The notes below the pieces were generated by a model. It was given only the letters and a program-made list of their open reading frames with translations. It ran no database searches and was not told where the DNA came from. 64,000 bases of DNA from Wolbachia endosymbiont (group A) of Longitarsus flavicornis (lineage in GTDB: Bacteria; Pseudomonadota; Alphaproteobacteria; Rickettsiales; Anaplasmataceae), in contig NZ_OZ008337.1 in NCBI RefSeq assembly GCF_963931955.1, positions 1,426,001 to 1,490,000 of the forward strand, in the 5' to 3' direction. Of this stretch, positions 34,675-44,835 are shown one piece after another. The position numbers were made by a program, and so were the translations under genes. Position 1 is the stretch's first letter. The number at the start of each line of letters is the position of its first letter.

Positions 34675-37600
34675 CTATGAAGCAAGTACTTTAATCCTTC
34701 TGATTATAAATATTAATTTGCTTAAATCAAGTTTAGAAGCAACCATCTCATCTAAAAAACTATTATAACGTTCTATGTAGTCCTTATCATTACAAGCCCA
34801 GGTTTGAACCTTATCTTCGGGGTTATCAGTAGCTTTTATGACTTTAACAGCTAGCTTGTGATGGTAATTGCTTAAATCGTCCAATAAATCATTAACTAAG
34901 CTGCGATCCCAATAAGAAGAGCGGCTTTTCATCTTGATGGCAATTGTTCTAATCAGATCGAATCTTAACAGCGACTTTAACTCAAAGTATATTTTACCAG
35001 CATCAAGAATGGACAAAGATGTCTGTTCAGCAACAGATATAATATCCAGTGCATAAGTAAGAACGCACAGGTCAGCAATTTTTTTTGCTAGATCTTTATC
35101 TATATTAAGTTCCACTAAAGAAGTGTATCCATGATTATAGACCTTTAACAGGTGTTCATCTAAAACATCATGGCCTAAAGTTTCAATTGCATCTTTAAAT
35201 TTTGTAACATCATCCAATTCTACAAAGCTAAGATTTTTTACTAACCAAAACGATACTCTGCCAATAAATTTCTGCACATTTCTCACTATTTGCAAGTATG
35301 AGTTAATATCAATTTTTCCATCCAATTCATCAATTTTCTGCCACAGGTTATTTAAATCATATAGGTGGTTAACAACGATATATATGTTAACTGCTTCGTG
35401 TACCTTAATTCCAGTATTCTCAACTAAATTATTAATAAATATACAGCCCATCCTATTTACAACATCATTTGCAATGCAAGTGGAGATAATTTCTCTACGA
35501 AGTTGGTGTTTTAATATGAAATCCTTAAACTCTGTTAACATCTTTTTAGGAAAATAACCTAGCAAGTAGTCATTAGATATAAGATCTTTTTCAGGCAGAT
35601 CGGAATGTATAATTTTATTTTTTATTGCCGTTCTAGCATAAGATATTAGAATAGAAAGCTGAGGAGAACTGAAACCTTCTGCACCAGTTAACATCCTTGC
35701 TATCTCTTCTTCAGTTGGAAGAAATTCTACGCTTCGGTTTAACAGCCCAGATTTTTCTAAACTGAGCAGTAACCTGTGGTCCTGCTCCAATCTCTCTTTA
35801 GCTTGCAAACACTCAAGAAGTAATGCTTTTGTTTCAATTCTGTTGTGGTTCTCAAGCACCTTGGATGCAACTTCATCCACCATACTTGCCAGTATTTCAT
35901 TCCTTTTTTCTAAAGAAATACCCCCTGCTTTCATAGCTGAAACAAATGCAATCTTAATGTTAACTTCAAGGTCCGAACATATCACTCCGGCTGAATTATC
36001 AACAAAATCTGCATTGATATATCCACCTCTTTCAGCATATTCTATTCTCCCAAGCTGTGTACAACCAAGATTTCCACCCTCTATAAACATAGAAGCTCTA
36101 ATATCCTTACCGTTTACTCTTAATTCATCGTTTGCTTTGTCACCGACCATGCTATGACTTTCACTCTTTGCCTTAACAAACGTGCCGATTCCTCCGTTCC
36201 ATATGAAGTCCACTTCTGCTTTGAGTAGATATCTAATCAAATCACTTGGAGATAACGTATCTTCCGTTATATCAAAGCATTTTTTCATTTCTTGAGAAAT
36301 GTTTACTTGCTTACTGCTACGCTCAAATACCCCGCCACCCTGAGAGATTAAATCTTTGTTATAATCCATCCAGGTTGAAAATGGTAACTTAAAGAGACGT
36401 TTACGTTCTGTGAAACTCTTTTCTGCATCAGGATTTGGGTCAACAAAAATATGCATATGGTTAAATGCGCCGATTAAATGTATATTTTTTGAAAGCAGCA
36501 TACCGTTTCCAAATAGATCGCCAGCCATATCTCCAATTCCAATAACAGTTGCATCCTGGTAAATATCCTTATTCATTTTCCAAAAATGCCTTTGTGCTGC
36601 AATCCATGCACCTCTTGCTGTAATACCCATTTTCTTATGGTTGTAACCTACTGATCCACCAGATGCAAATGCATCGCCAAGCCAAAAGTTATATTCAGAG
36701 GCTATCTGGTTGGCATAATCAGAAAATGAAGCAGTTCCTTTATCAGCAGCAACCACGAGATATGGATCATCTTCATCATACCTAATCACATTCTCTGGTG
36801 GAATTATTTTACCATCAACCACGTTATCAGTAATATCAAGCATTCCTCTGATAAAACTCTTATAGCATTCAACACCTTTCTCTCTTAAAGTATCTTTGTC
36901 TTTATAAACTTGCTTAATTACAAACCCACCCTTTGCGCCAACAGGTACAATAACCGCATTTTTTGTCATCTGAGCTTTCATGAGCCCCAAAACTTCAGTG
37001 CGAAAATCTTCCGTCCTATCCGACCACCTTAAGCCACCACGGGCTAATTTCCCTCCTCTTAGATGTATTCCCTCAAAAAGGTTTGAATAAATATACAATT
37101 CACGATACGGACGAGGATCAGGTAAACCATTTATTTTACTTGAGTCAAATTTTGTAGATAAATATGGTTTATCGTCTTGATAATAACTGGTCCTTAAAAT
37201 AGCCATTATCAAGTTAAATATCGAGCGCAAAACGTAATCATGTGAAACATTGCTGATCTCTTTTAGAAGTTCCTCAATTTTTTCTCTGACAATGTCCGTA
37301 GTTTCTGCTCTATCAATGTCTATGTTAGGATCAAATCTTGCATGAAATAGTTGTATCAAATACTTTACTATTTTTGGATGCTCTGAGACTACCTTTTGGA
37401 TATATTCTGGATTGTAGTTAAATGACGTCTGCTTTAGGTAAGCACTTAACGCTCTAACCAGAAGCACTTCTTTCCACTTGAGCCCAGCAATAATGATCAA
37501 ACTATTGAAATAGTCATTTTTAATTTCCTTGCTAAACACTTTCGCAAGTGTTATTTCAAATTGCTCTTTTAGAGTAATGTTGTCTATTAATTCATCGACT

Positions 37601-39420
37601 CTTGACAACACAAAATGGTGTATCCATATTCCGCCGTTAATTTCTATGTAATAGCCATTATGAGATAGAATCTTAGCTCCCAAATTCTTAGTAATTCTTA
37701 ATATCTTCGATAATTCAAGACCTCCATTGCTCGAAGTGTAAACCTTTAATTGATAATTAAGATTGTCACGAGTAAGTCTTAAATCGACCTCGCTAACTCT
37801 TTTTTTCCTCACTATCTCCAATTTTTTCATATCGTAATATGCGTCATGAGGTTCGAAACTCTCTTGATAGCTTATTGGAAATGCCTTGCAATAACGGATG
37901 AATATATCCTCAACGGTGCTAAAAGTATTATATAAATTGTCTATAAAACGATCTTCCCATTTTTCCGTAATGTTCCTTAATTTGTTTTCGATACGCAAAA
38001 CTTCATCATCAGGAACACTAGCGTTTTTAGCCTTTAGCACCACGTGCAATTTCATTAAGTCATATTCGTTTATAATGTGGTGGTTATAAATATCTGAACT
38101 TTCTGCATTTATCTCATCCTTCAATATATTGCTTATCTTGAGCATTAGCCTGGAGCTAGCATAACGCATCGGTATCAGCACTATACAACTAGTAAACGCT
38201 CCCTTACTTCTTAAGCATAACTTGACTCTTGGTCTTATTGCAAGGGACATAATAGAAGTACAAATTTGAAATAATTCTTTCTCATTAGACTGGAACAATT
38301 CATCACATGAGAATACTTGTAAAATATAAATTAGAGCTTTGTTATTGTGGCCCCCGGTTACAAACCCTGCACTTTTTTCTATAACTTTAACTTTATCTCT
38401 TATTATTGGAATAGTTCGAATATCTTGGACCTCCGCTACAGAAGTAAATAGCCCGAAAAAACGCCGTTCCTTTACCACATTACCCTGGTCATCAAATTCT
38501 TTTACTCCTATACAATTCATGTATGTACGCCGATGGACTATTGAGATTAGATCTGATCTCAATATGTATAGGGAATCAAGGTTTACAGAAGGAATCAACG
38601 TACTTTGACCTACTCTCATCAGGCCAAGGTCCTTTTTGCTATCACAGATGAGTTTTTCATCTTTACCAGCAATATATTCTTGATAACCTAGAAATACGAA
38701 GTTATTATTCTTTAACCAAACTAGAAAATCTTTTTGCTCTTGATTTCGGTCTGGTGTCATTCCAGTGCGTGACACTGGAATCCACGTGTCCTTTTCCTGG
38801 ATCCCAGTATCAAGTACTGGGATGACAGAAAGACTTGCCTCATCAAGTTTCTTGAGCATTAAGTGCCAATCTTTCACAACGCAATTAACCGCTTTCAGCG
38901 TTTTTTGTAGAGATTCTTTTAATGTATCAACAAAACTGTCACTTATACCTTTGATAATTAAATATATAACTGACTCTTTGATTCCATTGCTTTCTTCCAA
39001 AGGGTAAATCTCGTCTATTAGGCCATCTTTTCTTTTAATGTTAATTATGCTGTTGCTGTAATAGCATATGGTTAAATCGTGCGACTTAATAGTTGCAATA
39101 ACAGAATCAACCAAAAATGGCATATCATCGTTTGTTATCTTAATCGTGGTAAAATCGCCTTCTATTCCTGGTATATCATCTATATTATTTACTACTAACT
39201 TACTTTCATCTTTCTCTTTTTGAGAAACAAAATTGTAAGCATCGTTTACAATATATAGCAAAAACTTATCGTTGGCTTTTAGGTCGCTTTTATAAACAAA
39301 ACTATAAAAATACTTAATAAATTTTTTAATTTTTTCTTTATCTTGCTGATTTTCTTGATCAGCTAACTTAAATAAAGACTCAGTGTCAACATTATGATCT
39401 ATACACATTTTTTTTAACAA
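34675..39420 (-). CDS. gdh: Large NAD-specific glutamate dehydrogenase (GDH-180 class)
   Basis: 1,581 residues, in the size range of the L-GDH180 family of alphaproteobacteria. An N-terminal regulatory region with ACT-like segments (about 1-700) is followed by the catalytic domain, with LRGGKLARGGLRWSDRTEDF then RTEVLGLMKAQMTKNAVIVP and VGAKGGFVIK (glutamate site), and a nucleotide-binding part with VIGIGDMAGDLFGNGMLLSK and KNIHLIGAFNHMHIFVDPNP. It deaminates glutamate to 2-oxoglutarate, feeding the TCA cycle; amino acids are thought to be the main carbon source of Wolbachia. Residues about 199-222 are an in-frame type 1 palindrome (IPVLDTGIQEKDTWIPVS). First gene of the gdh-tatB-pleD cluster, 15 bases after clpB on the same strand. 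Confidence 0.95.
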   Translation of the reverse strand: MLKKMCIDHNVDTESLFKLADQENQQDKEKIKKFIKYFYSFVYKSDLKANDKFLLYIVNDAYNFVSQKEKDESKLVVNNIDDIPGIEGDFTTIKITNDDMPFLVDSVIATIKSHDLTICYYSNSIINIKRKDGLIDEIYPLEESNGIKESVIYLIIKGISDSFVDTLKESLQKTLKAVNCVVKDWHLMLKKLDEASLSVIPVLDTGIQEKDTWIPVSRTGMTPDRNQEQKDFLVWLKNNNFVFLGYQEYIAGKDEKLICDSKKDLGLMRVGQSTLIPSVNLDSLYILRSDLISIVHRRTYMNCIGVKEFDDQGNVVKERRFFGLFTSVAEVQDIRTIPIIRDKVKVIEKSAGFVTGGHNNKALIYILQVFSCDELFQSNEKELFQICTSIMSLAIRPRVKLCLRSKGAFTSCIVLIPMRYASSRLMLKISNILKDEINAESSDIYNHHIINEYDLMKLHVVLKAKNASVPDDEVLRIENKLRNITEKWEDRFIDNLYNTFSTVEDIFIRYCKAFPISYQESFEPHDAYYDMKKLEIVRKKRVSEVDLRLTRDNLNYQLKVYTSSNGGLELSKILRITKNLGAKILSHNGYYIEINGGIWIHHFVLSRVDELIDNITLKEQFEITLAKVFSKEIKNDYFNSLIIIAGLKWKEVLLVRALSAYLKQTSFNYNPEYIQKVVSEHPKIVKYLIQLFHARFDPNIDIDRAETTDIVREKIEELLKEISNVSHDYVLRSIFNLIMAILRTSYYQDDKPYLSTKFDSSKINGLPDPRPYRELYIYSNLFEGIHLRGGKLARGGLRWSDRTEDFRTEVLGLMKAQMTKNAVIVPVGAKGGFVIKQVYKDKDTLREKGVECYKSFIRGMLDITDNVVDGKIIPPENVIRYDEDDPYLVVAADKGTASFSDYANQIASEYNFWLGDAFASGGSVGYNHKKMGITARGAWIAAQRHFWKMNKDIYQDATVIGIGDMAGDLFGNGMLLSKNIHLIGAFNHMHIFVDPNPDAEKSFTERKRLFKLPFSTWMDYNKDLISQGGGVFERSSKQVNISQEMKKCFDITEDTLSPSDLIRYLLKAEVDFIWNGGIGTFVKAKSESHSMVGDKANDELRVNGKDIRASMFIEGGNLGCTQLGRIEYAERGGYINADFVDNSAGVICSDLEVNIKIAFVSAMKAGGISLEKRNEILASMVDEVASKVLENHNRIETKALLLECLQAKERLEQDHRLLLSLEKSGLLNRSVEFLPTEEEIARMLTGAEGFSSPQLSILISYARTAIKNKIIHSDLPEKDLISNDYLLGYFPKKMLTEFKDFILKHQLRREIISTCIANDVVNRMGCIFINNLVENTGIKVHEAVNIYIVVNHLYDLNNLWQKIDELDGKIDINSYLQIVRNVQKFIGRVSFWLVKNLSFVELDDVTKFKDAIETLGHDVLDEHLLKVYNHGYTSLVELNIDKDLAKKIADLCVLTYALDIISVAEQTSLSILDAGKIYFELKSLLRFDLIRTIAIKMKSRSSYWDRSLVNDLLDDLSNYHHKLAVKVIKATDNPEDKVQTWACNDKDYIERYNSFLDEMVASKLDLSKLIFIIRRIKVLAS
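38756..38826. repeat. Type 1 palindromic element inside gdh
   Basis: GTCATTCCAGTGCGTGACAC, TGGAATCC, then CTGGATCCCAGTATCAAGTA and CTGGGATGAC. Translated in frame; adds about 24 residues near the N-terminus of the regulatory region. Confidence 0.9.
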
Positions 39421-39435
39421 AAATACACAGTGAAC

Positions 39436-41997
39436 TTAAACCTTTTTAACTAAGATTTCATTATCAAGAGCGTACACTATTAGTTCATCATTTTCTACTA
39501 CTTCCCCTGATAAAACTAATTTAGCTAAATTATTTTGAATACACTCTTGTATAACCCTTTTTAGGGGCCTTGCTCCATATTCAGGGTCATAGCCAGTTTG
39601 TGCTATTAGTTCTTTAGCTTCCTGCAACAAACTTATACTCAGTTTACGCTTAGCAAGTGTTTTTTGTAAATAAGAAAATTGAACATCTATAATTTTATAG
39701 ATGTCATCTCTGGTTAAACTGTGGAATATAATAATTTCATCCAGCCTGTTTAAAAATTCTGGACGAAATGCTGATTTAACTATTTGCATCACTTCATTTC
39801 TTACAGAATCAACATTCCCTTTTAGCATTATCTCAGCGCCAAGGTTAGATGTTAAAATCAGTATGGTGTTGCGAAAATCAATTAATTTGCCATGACTATC
39901 AGTGAGTCTACCCTCATCCAAGATCTGTAGCAATAGATTAAATATATCTGGATTTGCTTTCTCGATTTCATCAAACAGAATAACCTGATATGGCCTTCTT
40001 CTTACTGCTTCGGTTAATCTGCCACCTTGCTCATAGCCAACATACCCTGGAGGCGCGCCAATTAGCTTTGAAACAGAATGTTTTTCCATGTATTCTGACA
40101 TATCAAAACGCAAAAGCGCTGATTGATCATCAAACAGAAATTCAGCAAGGGCTTTTGCCAGTTCTGTTTTTCCAACCCCGGTTGGGCCTAAGAATAAAAA
40201 TGAACCGAAAGGTCGATTAGTATCTTGCACACCAGAGCGAGAGCGCCTAACTGCATTACTTATTGCTTCTATTGCGCCTTTTTGCCCTATTACTCTTCTT
40301 CCTATTTCATTCTCCATGTTAAGAAGTTTTTCCTTTTCGCTGTGCATCATGTTATCAACTGGAATTCCTGTCCACTTTGAAACAATGTTTGCAATATCAT
40401 CTCCAGTCACTTCTTTCTTTAAGAAACTATCAGTAACCTTTTCCTGATTTTTTAATTCATTCTCAAGCTGAGGAATCACACCATACATCAATTCCCCTGC
40501 CCTTCCTAAATTCCCACTACGCTGAACTAATTCCAACTCTTTTCTAGCGTTATCTAATTTTTCAACTGTTTCTTGTATTCTAGCTATTTTATTCTTTTCC
40601 ATCTGCCATTTACTGTTTAAGTCAGCAAATTTACTGTTTAGGTTTTCAATCTCCTCATTTATCTTTTTTAAACGCTGTTTAGAATTTTCATCACTTTCTT
40701 TTTTTAGAGCTTCTGCTTCAATCTTTAGCTGTATAACCTTTCTCTCAAGTTCATCAATAACTTCAGGCTTGCTATCCATTTCAATTCTCACCCTACTTGC
40801 TGCTTCATCAATCAAATCAATTGCTTTATCAGGTAAAAACCTATCTGTTATATATCTATTGGACAACGTTGCAGCAGCAATTATTGCACCGTCTGTAATT
40901 CTTATACCATGATGCACTTCATATCTTTCCTTCAAACCCCTCAGTATTGAAATGGTATCAGTTTCAGTTGGTTGAGAAATAAACACGGGCTGGAAACGCC
41001 TTGCAAGTGCAGGATCTTTTTCTATATGCTGACGATATTCATCTAAAGTTGTGGCCCCTATACAGCGAATTTCTCCACGCGCAAGAGCAGGCTTCAGCAG
41101 ATTCGAGGCATCCATTGCACCACTTGTTGCTCCTGCTCCAACTAAAGTGTGCAATTCATCGATGAATAATATAATTTTTCCCTCCGCTCTCGAAAGCTCA
41201 TTAATCACTGCTTTTAACCTTTCTTCGAACTCTCCTCTAAACTTAGTGCCAGCAATTAGTGCGCCAAGATCCAAAGCTAAGACCTTTGCATCATGCAAAC
41301 CAAGTGGTACATCGTTTGCAACAATTCTATTTGCAAGCCCCTCAACTATTGCAGTTTTTCCAACACCAGGTTCACCGATCAGCACTGGATTATTTTTTGT
41401 CCGCCTCAGTGATACCTGCATAGTTCTTCTGATCTCTTCATCACGACCAATTACAGGATCAAGCTTTCCTTGCATAGCAAGCTCTGTAACATCTTTTGTA
41501 TATTTCTTTGCCGCGTTTAATTTTTCTTCACTGTTTGGCGAGTCCGCACTGCTGCCCTTTCTCATTTCTGCAACAACTGAGTTCAGTTTTTGTGGAGTCA
41601 CACCATTCTCTGCCAGAATTTTGCCTACAGTATCATCTTTTTGTGCAGTGAGGCCCTGCAGTAAACGCTCGACAGCAACAAATGAATCTTTATTTCTCTT
41701 TGCAATACCAATTGAATCTTCAAAAACTTTTGCTATTTCTCTTGAAAGTTGAAGGCCACCACTTCCTGGACCTTCAATTACTGGCAACTTTTTTATTGCA
41801 CTATCCACAGCATCGGAAATACTCTGCACATTTCCACCACAAGCGTTTATCAAATCCTGAACTAAACCTGATTCATCTTCAAGCATCACTTTTAGTAAAT
41901 GCTCAGGCATAAAAATCTGATGCCCAGCTCCCAACGCTTTCATTTGAGCACTTTGAATCAGGCCTTTTGCTTTTTCAGTAAATTTGTTCAAATCCAT
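39436..41997 (-). CDS. clpB: ATP-dependent disaggregase ClpB
   Basis: 853 residues from ATG 41997 (MDLNKFTEKAKGLIQSAQ), the usual family start; a 13-codon upstream extension is unlikely. Clp N-domain (about 1-145), AAA+ domain 1 with GEPGVGKTAIVEGLANRI (Walker A) and ILFIDELHTLVGAG (Walker B), the coiled-coil middle domain (about 390-520) that distinguishes ClpB from ClpA/C, and AAA+ domain 2 with GPTGVGKTELAKALAEFL and VILFDEIEKANPDIF. It lacks the IGL-type ClpP-docking loop. ClpB works with DnaK to rescue aggregated proteins. Same strand as, and 15 bases before, gdh. Confidence 0.96.
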   Translation of the reverse strand: MDLNKFTEKAKGLIQSAQMKALGAGHQIFMPEHLLKVMLEDESGLVQDLINACGGNVQSISDAVDSAIKKLPVIEGPGSGGLQLSREIAKVFEDSIGIAKRNKDSFVAVERLLQGLTAQKDDTVGKILAENGVTPQKLNSVVAEMRKGSSADSPNSEEKLNAAKKYTKDVTELAMQGKLDPVIGRDEEIRRTMQVSLRRTKNNPVLIGEPGVGKTAIVEGLANRIVANDVPLGLHDAKVLALDLGALIAGTKFRGEFEERLKAVINELSRAEGKIILFIDELHTLVGAGATSGAMDASNLLKPALARGEIRCIGATTLDEYRQHIEKDPALARRFQPVFISQPTETDTISILRGLKERYEVHHGIRITDGAIIAAATLSNRYITDRFLPDKAIDLIDEAASRVRIEMDSKPEVIDELERKVIQLKIEAEALKKESDENSKQRLKKINEEIENLNSKFADLNSKWQMEKNKIARIQETVEKLDNARKELELVQRSGNLGRAGELMYGVIPQLENELKNQEKVTDSFLKKEVTGDDIANIVSKWTGIPVDNMMHSEKEKLLNMENEIGRRVIGQKGAIEAISNAVRRSRSGVQDTNRPFGSFLFLGPTGVGKTELAKALAEFLFDDQSALLRFDMSEYMEKHSVSKLIGAPPGYVGYEQGGRLTEAVRRRPYQVILFDEIEKANPDIFNLLLQILDEGRLTDSHGKLIDFRNTILILTSNLGAEIMLKGNVDSVRNEVMQIVKSAFRPEFLNRLDEIIIFHSLTRDDIYKIIDVQFSYLQKTLAKRKLSISLLQEAKELIAQTGYDPEYGARPLKRVIQECIQNNLAKLVLSGEVVENDELIVYALDNEILVKKV

Positions 41998-42124
41998 AAC
42001 ACCAGTTAAATTCGTATTTGCTGATGTATATAACAACTGATTTCATAAATTTAAACCTAAAGTTGCTTATTGCTAAGTATGAAATTTAAAACTTTCTTAA
42101 AAAAGGAACTATAGCTGACCAAGC

Positions 42125-42206
42125 AAGGTTTCCCTACGTCATACCGCCGCGGCGCTAACTAGTAGCGGAATGACGGCTATAAGTAAACCTAAATTACTTT
42201 AGCTAT
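42125..42206. repeat. Shortened type 2 palindrome at the prfB 3' end
   Basis: CCTACGTCATACCGCCGCGG leads directly into CGCTAACTAGTAGCGGAATG and ACGGCTATAAGTAAACCTAA, TTACTTTAGCTATAAAAGTC. The central GTATCTC part is missing, so the first hairpin is damaged. It ends a few bases before the prfB stop. Confidence 0.82.
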
Positions 42207-42212
42207 AAAAGT

Positions 42213-43317
42213 CTAATTTTGCTTAGTAAGTACGCTAACTATGAAACAGTCTATATTACCATCAAAAACAGAATTTATATTACCCATTTCATGTCCGGTT
42301 CTTAGATCCTTCACCATTTGATATGGATGCATAACGTACGATCTGATCTGATTACCCCAGCCTATATCGCATTTTTTACCATACTCTTCAGCCATTTTCT
42401 GTTCTTTTTTTTCCAGTTCAATTTGGTATAAACGTCCTTTAAGTAATTTTAATGCCTCATCTTTATTTCTATGTTGAGAACGACCATTTTGGCATTGAAC
42501 TACAACACCAGTTGGAATATGCGTAATGCGTACTGCACTTTCAGTCTTGTTCACATGCTGACCGCCTGCTCCGGAAGCACGGTAGGTGTCGATCTTTAGA
42601 TCCTTTTCATCCACAGCAATATCAATTGAATCTTCTATTACTGGAGTTACTCCTACACTTGCAAAACTGGTATGACGTTTACCATTTGCATCAAACGGCG
42701 ATATTCTAACCAGCCTGTGAATTCCACTTTCACTTTTTGCCCACCCATAAGCTTTTTCTCCAACGATTTTTATCATTGCGGACTTTATACCAACCGACTC
42801 TCCTTCTAATTTTTCTACAACTTCAACTTTAAAGTTGTGATAAATTTCTGCCCACCTTACATACATGCGCATCAGCATTTCAGCCCAATCATTGCTCTCG
42901 GTTCCGCCAGCTCCTGAGTGGATTTCTAAAAAGCAGTCATTGTTATCTGCTTCACCAGTAAATAAGGATTCTGTTTCTTTACACTTGATTAATTTTTCTA
43001 ACTTTACCAGTTCATTTTCAACTTCGGAGAAAAATTCTTCATCATTTTCATCAATAGCGGATTTCATTAAATCGATAGCGTTACTGTAGTCGCTTTCCAG
43101 CTTTAAAAACGACTCTACGTCATTCTTAATTTTAGAACGTTCTTTTAAAATTTCTTGTGCTTTTTGGTTATCTTGCCACAGATCATCATCTGCAGCTTGG
43201 GAGTCAAGCTCTTCAAGACGCAACTTTAATTTTTCTATGTCAAAGACACCTCCTGATAAGAGAAATACTTTTATTTAAGCTTTGAAAGTGTTCAAGAATT
43301 TCTGAATAAGTTTTCAT
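42213..43317 (-). CDS. prfB: Peptide chain release factor 2, with programmed +1 frameshift
   Basis: Two frames joined by recoding. The first starts at ATG 43317 (MKTYSEILEHFQSLNKSISL, 25 codons) and meets TGA at 43242-43240 in AGGAGGTGTCTTTGAC. Skipping the T at 43242 continues as DIEKLKLRLEELDSQ and gives 367 residues, like E. coli RF2 (365). The stop-recognition tripeptide is SPF (VRISPFDANGKRHTSFASV), specific for UGA/UAA, and the peptidyl-hydrolysis GGQ is in GAGGQHVNKTESAVR near residue 250. Low RF2 favours frameshifting, so the protein regulates its own synthesis. The 3' end runs into a type 2 repeat. Confidence 0.97.
43239..43255 (-). promoter_or_regulatory. prfB autoregulatory +1 frameshift site
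   Basis: AGGAGGTGTCTTTGAC on the minus strand: a Shine-Dalgarno-like AGGAGG, three bases, then CTT-TGA-C. This has the same spacing as the E. coli site (AGGGGGTATCTTTGAC). Ribosomes pausing at the in-frame TGA slip forward one base to read GAC. Confidence 0.95.
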
Positions 43318-43462
43318 TATACTTTAGATTTTAATATATTTACTATTACTAACAATAACAGCAAACAAAATAGAAATTTAACCATATAGTAGTTAATTTG
43401 AAATAATTTTATTATACTTTAATGCTCAACGGAATCAAGCACGTATATTTAAAGGTAAAATA

Positions 43463-44833
43463 ATGAATATTAAAATAAGTTCTCATTATGGTTTAGACAA
43501 AAAGGCTATTGATGACTTAATAGAGTCACTTGATAACGATGAACTAGAAAATGTTCGTAATATTGTAAAAACGATAGATAGCGTTCAGTTAGCTTATTTT
43601 TTATCTACTTCAATCAGTGATCACAGGGAGAAACTAGTTAATATCCTCGATCAACATTTGTTAAGTGATGCCCTAGTGCATGTAGTGCCAGATTTACAAA
43701 TAGAGATCATAGAAACATTGGGAATAGAAAATACAGCAAAGTTACTAATGCTCCTTGATGTAGAAGATATAGTAACCATAGTGAAAGATTTAGATAGAAA
43801 GTCTGTAGAAAATATGCTTTACTATTTGCCCAGCAAGACTCAGAAATCAGTAGAGGAGTTGCTATCATACCCAGAAGAAAGTGCAGGAAGGTTAATACAT
43901 AAAGATATGGTTATAGCTCCATATTATTGGACAATAAATCAATTGACAGAATTTGTGTGCAACTATAAAAAAATACCAGAAAAATTTCACCAGATATTCA
44001 TTATCAACTCAAAATTAGAGCCTATAGGCAGTGTTAATTTAAATAAGGTAATATCTCACTCAGGAGACACAATAATAAAAGAGATAATGGATCATGACAT
44101 AAAAATCATTAAAACTGGAATAGACCAAGAGGAAGTAGCAAGAATATTTAAAGATTACTCTTTATTATCAGCTCCGGTAGTAAATAAGAATGGTAAAATT
44201 ATTGGTGTGATCTTAATTGAAGATGTGATAAAAGTTGTTCAACAAGAAACAGAAGAGGATATACTCAAAATAAGCGGTGTATCTTCTAAAGCCGATATAA
44301 ATGCCCCTATACATAAAACTATAATTAAAAGGCTACCTTGGTTACTGTTTAACCTCTTAGCTGCAACAATGTGTTCCATAGTAGTTGGCTTTTTCGATGA
44401 TGTAATAAAAAGTTTTATAGTACTGCCAATAATCATGCCGATAATTGCATCAATGAGCGGAAATGCAGGATCCCAAACAGTAACGCTAACCATCCGGGCA
44501 ATCGCAACAAAATATTTAACTGAGCAAAATGCAAAAAGAATACTGATGAAAGAATTTTTAATAGGTCTTATAAACGGGGTGATCTTATCTACTATTTCAT
44601 TAGTAGTGTTAGCAATAATGTTTCACAACTTCAAAGTGGAGATGATTTTTGTGGTCTCCATGATTATGATGTCAATTATTGCAACGTTCATCGGAACTTT
44701 CATTCCTATAATGCTTCACCGTTTAAAGTCTGACCCTGCAGTTTCTTCTTCAATCCTAACATCGGCAACAACTGATATTCTCTCAGCTTTTATATTTCTT
44801 GGTTTAGCTACGATCTTTTTATTAAACAGCTAA
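43463..44833 (+). CDS. mgtE: Magnesium transporter MgtE
   Basis: 456 residues, the standard MgtE length. The N-terminal helical domain (about 1-130) is followed by tandem CBS domains (about 130-255; DEVDVIV-like pieces are seen as ESAGRLIHKDMVIAPYYWTI and LSAPVVNKNGKIIGVILIED) and five membrane segments (about 285-455). The channel helix carries PIIMPIIASMSGNAGSQTVT, including the P-x-x-x-x-M-x-G-N-x-G signature, and Asp432-type residue in SATTDILSAF. Cytosolic Mg2+ binding to the CBS domains closes the pore. About 145 bases of AT-rich sequence separate it from the divergent prfB. Confidence 0.95.
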   Translation: MNIKISSHYGLDKKAIDDLIESLDNDELENVRNIVKTIDSVQLAYFLSTSISDHREKLVNILDQHLLSDALVHVVPDLQIEIIETLGIENTAKLLMLLDVEDIVTIVKDLDRKSVENMLYYLPSKTQKSVEELLSYPEESAGRLIHKDMVIAPYYWTINQLTEFVCNYKKIPEKFHQIFIINSKLEPIGSVNLNKVISHSGDTIIKEIMDHDIKIIKTGIDQEEVARIFKDYSLLSAPVVNKNGKIIGVILIEDVIKVVQQETEEDILKISGVSSKADINAPIHKTIIKRLPWLLFNLLAATMCSIVVGFFDDVIKSFIVLPIIMPIIASMSGNAGSQTVTLTIRAIATKYLTEQNAKRILMKEFLIGLINGVILSTISLVVLAIMFHNFKVEMIFVVSMIMMSIIATFIGTFIPIMLHRLKSDPAVSSSILTSATTDILSAFIFLGLATIFLLNS

Positions 44834-44835
44834 TA

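Noticed and set aside
41998..42036. 13-codon N-terminal extension of ClpB
   Set aside because: The normal ClpB N-terminus begins at the ATG at 41997.
43226..43317. prfB as a frameshifted pseudogene
   Set aside because: The break is the classic RF2 recoding site with stimulator and CTTTGAC, and the product length is normal.
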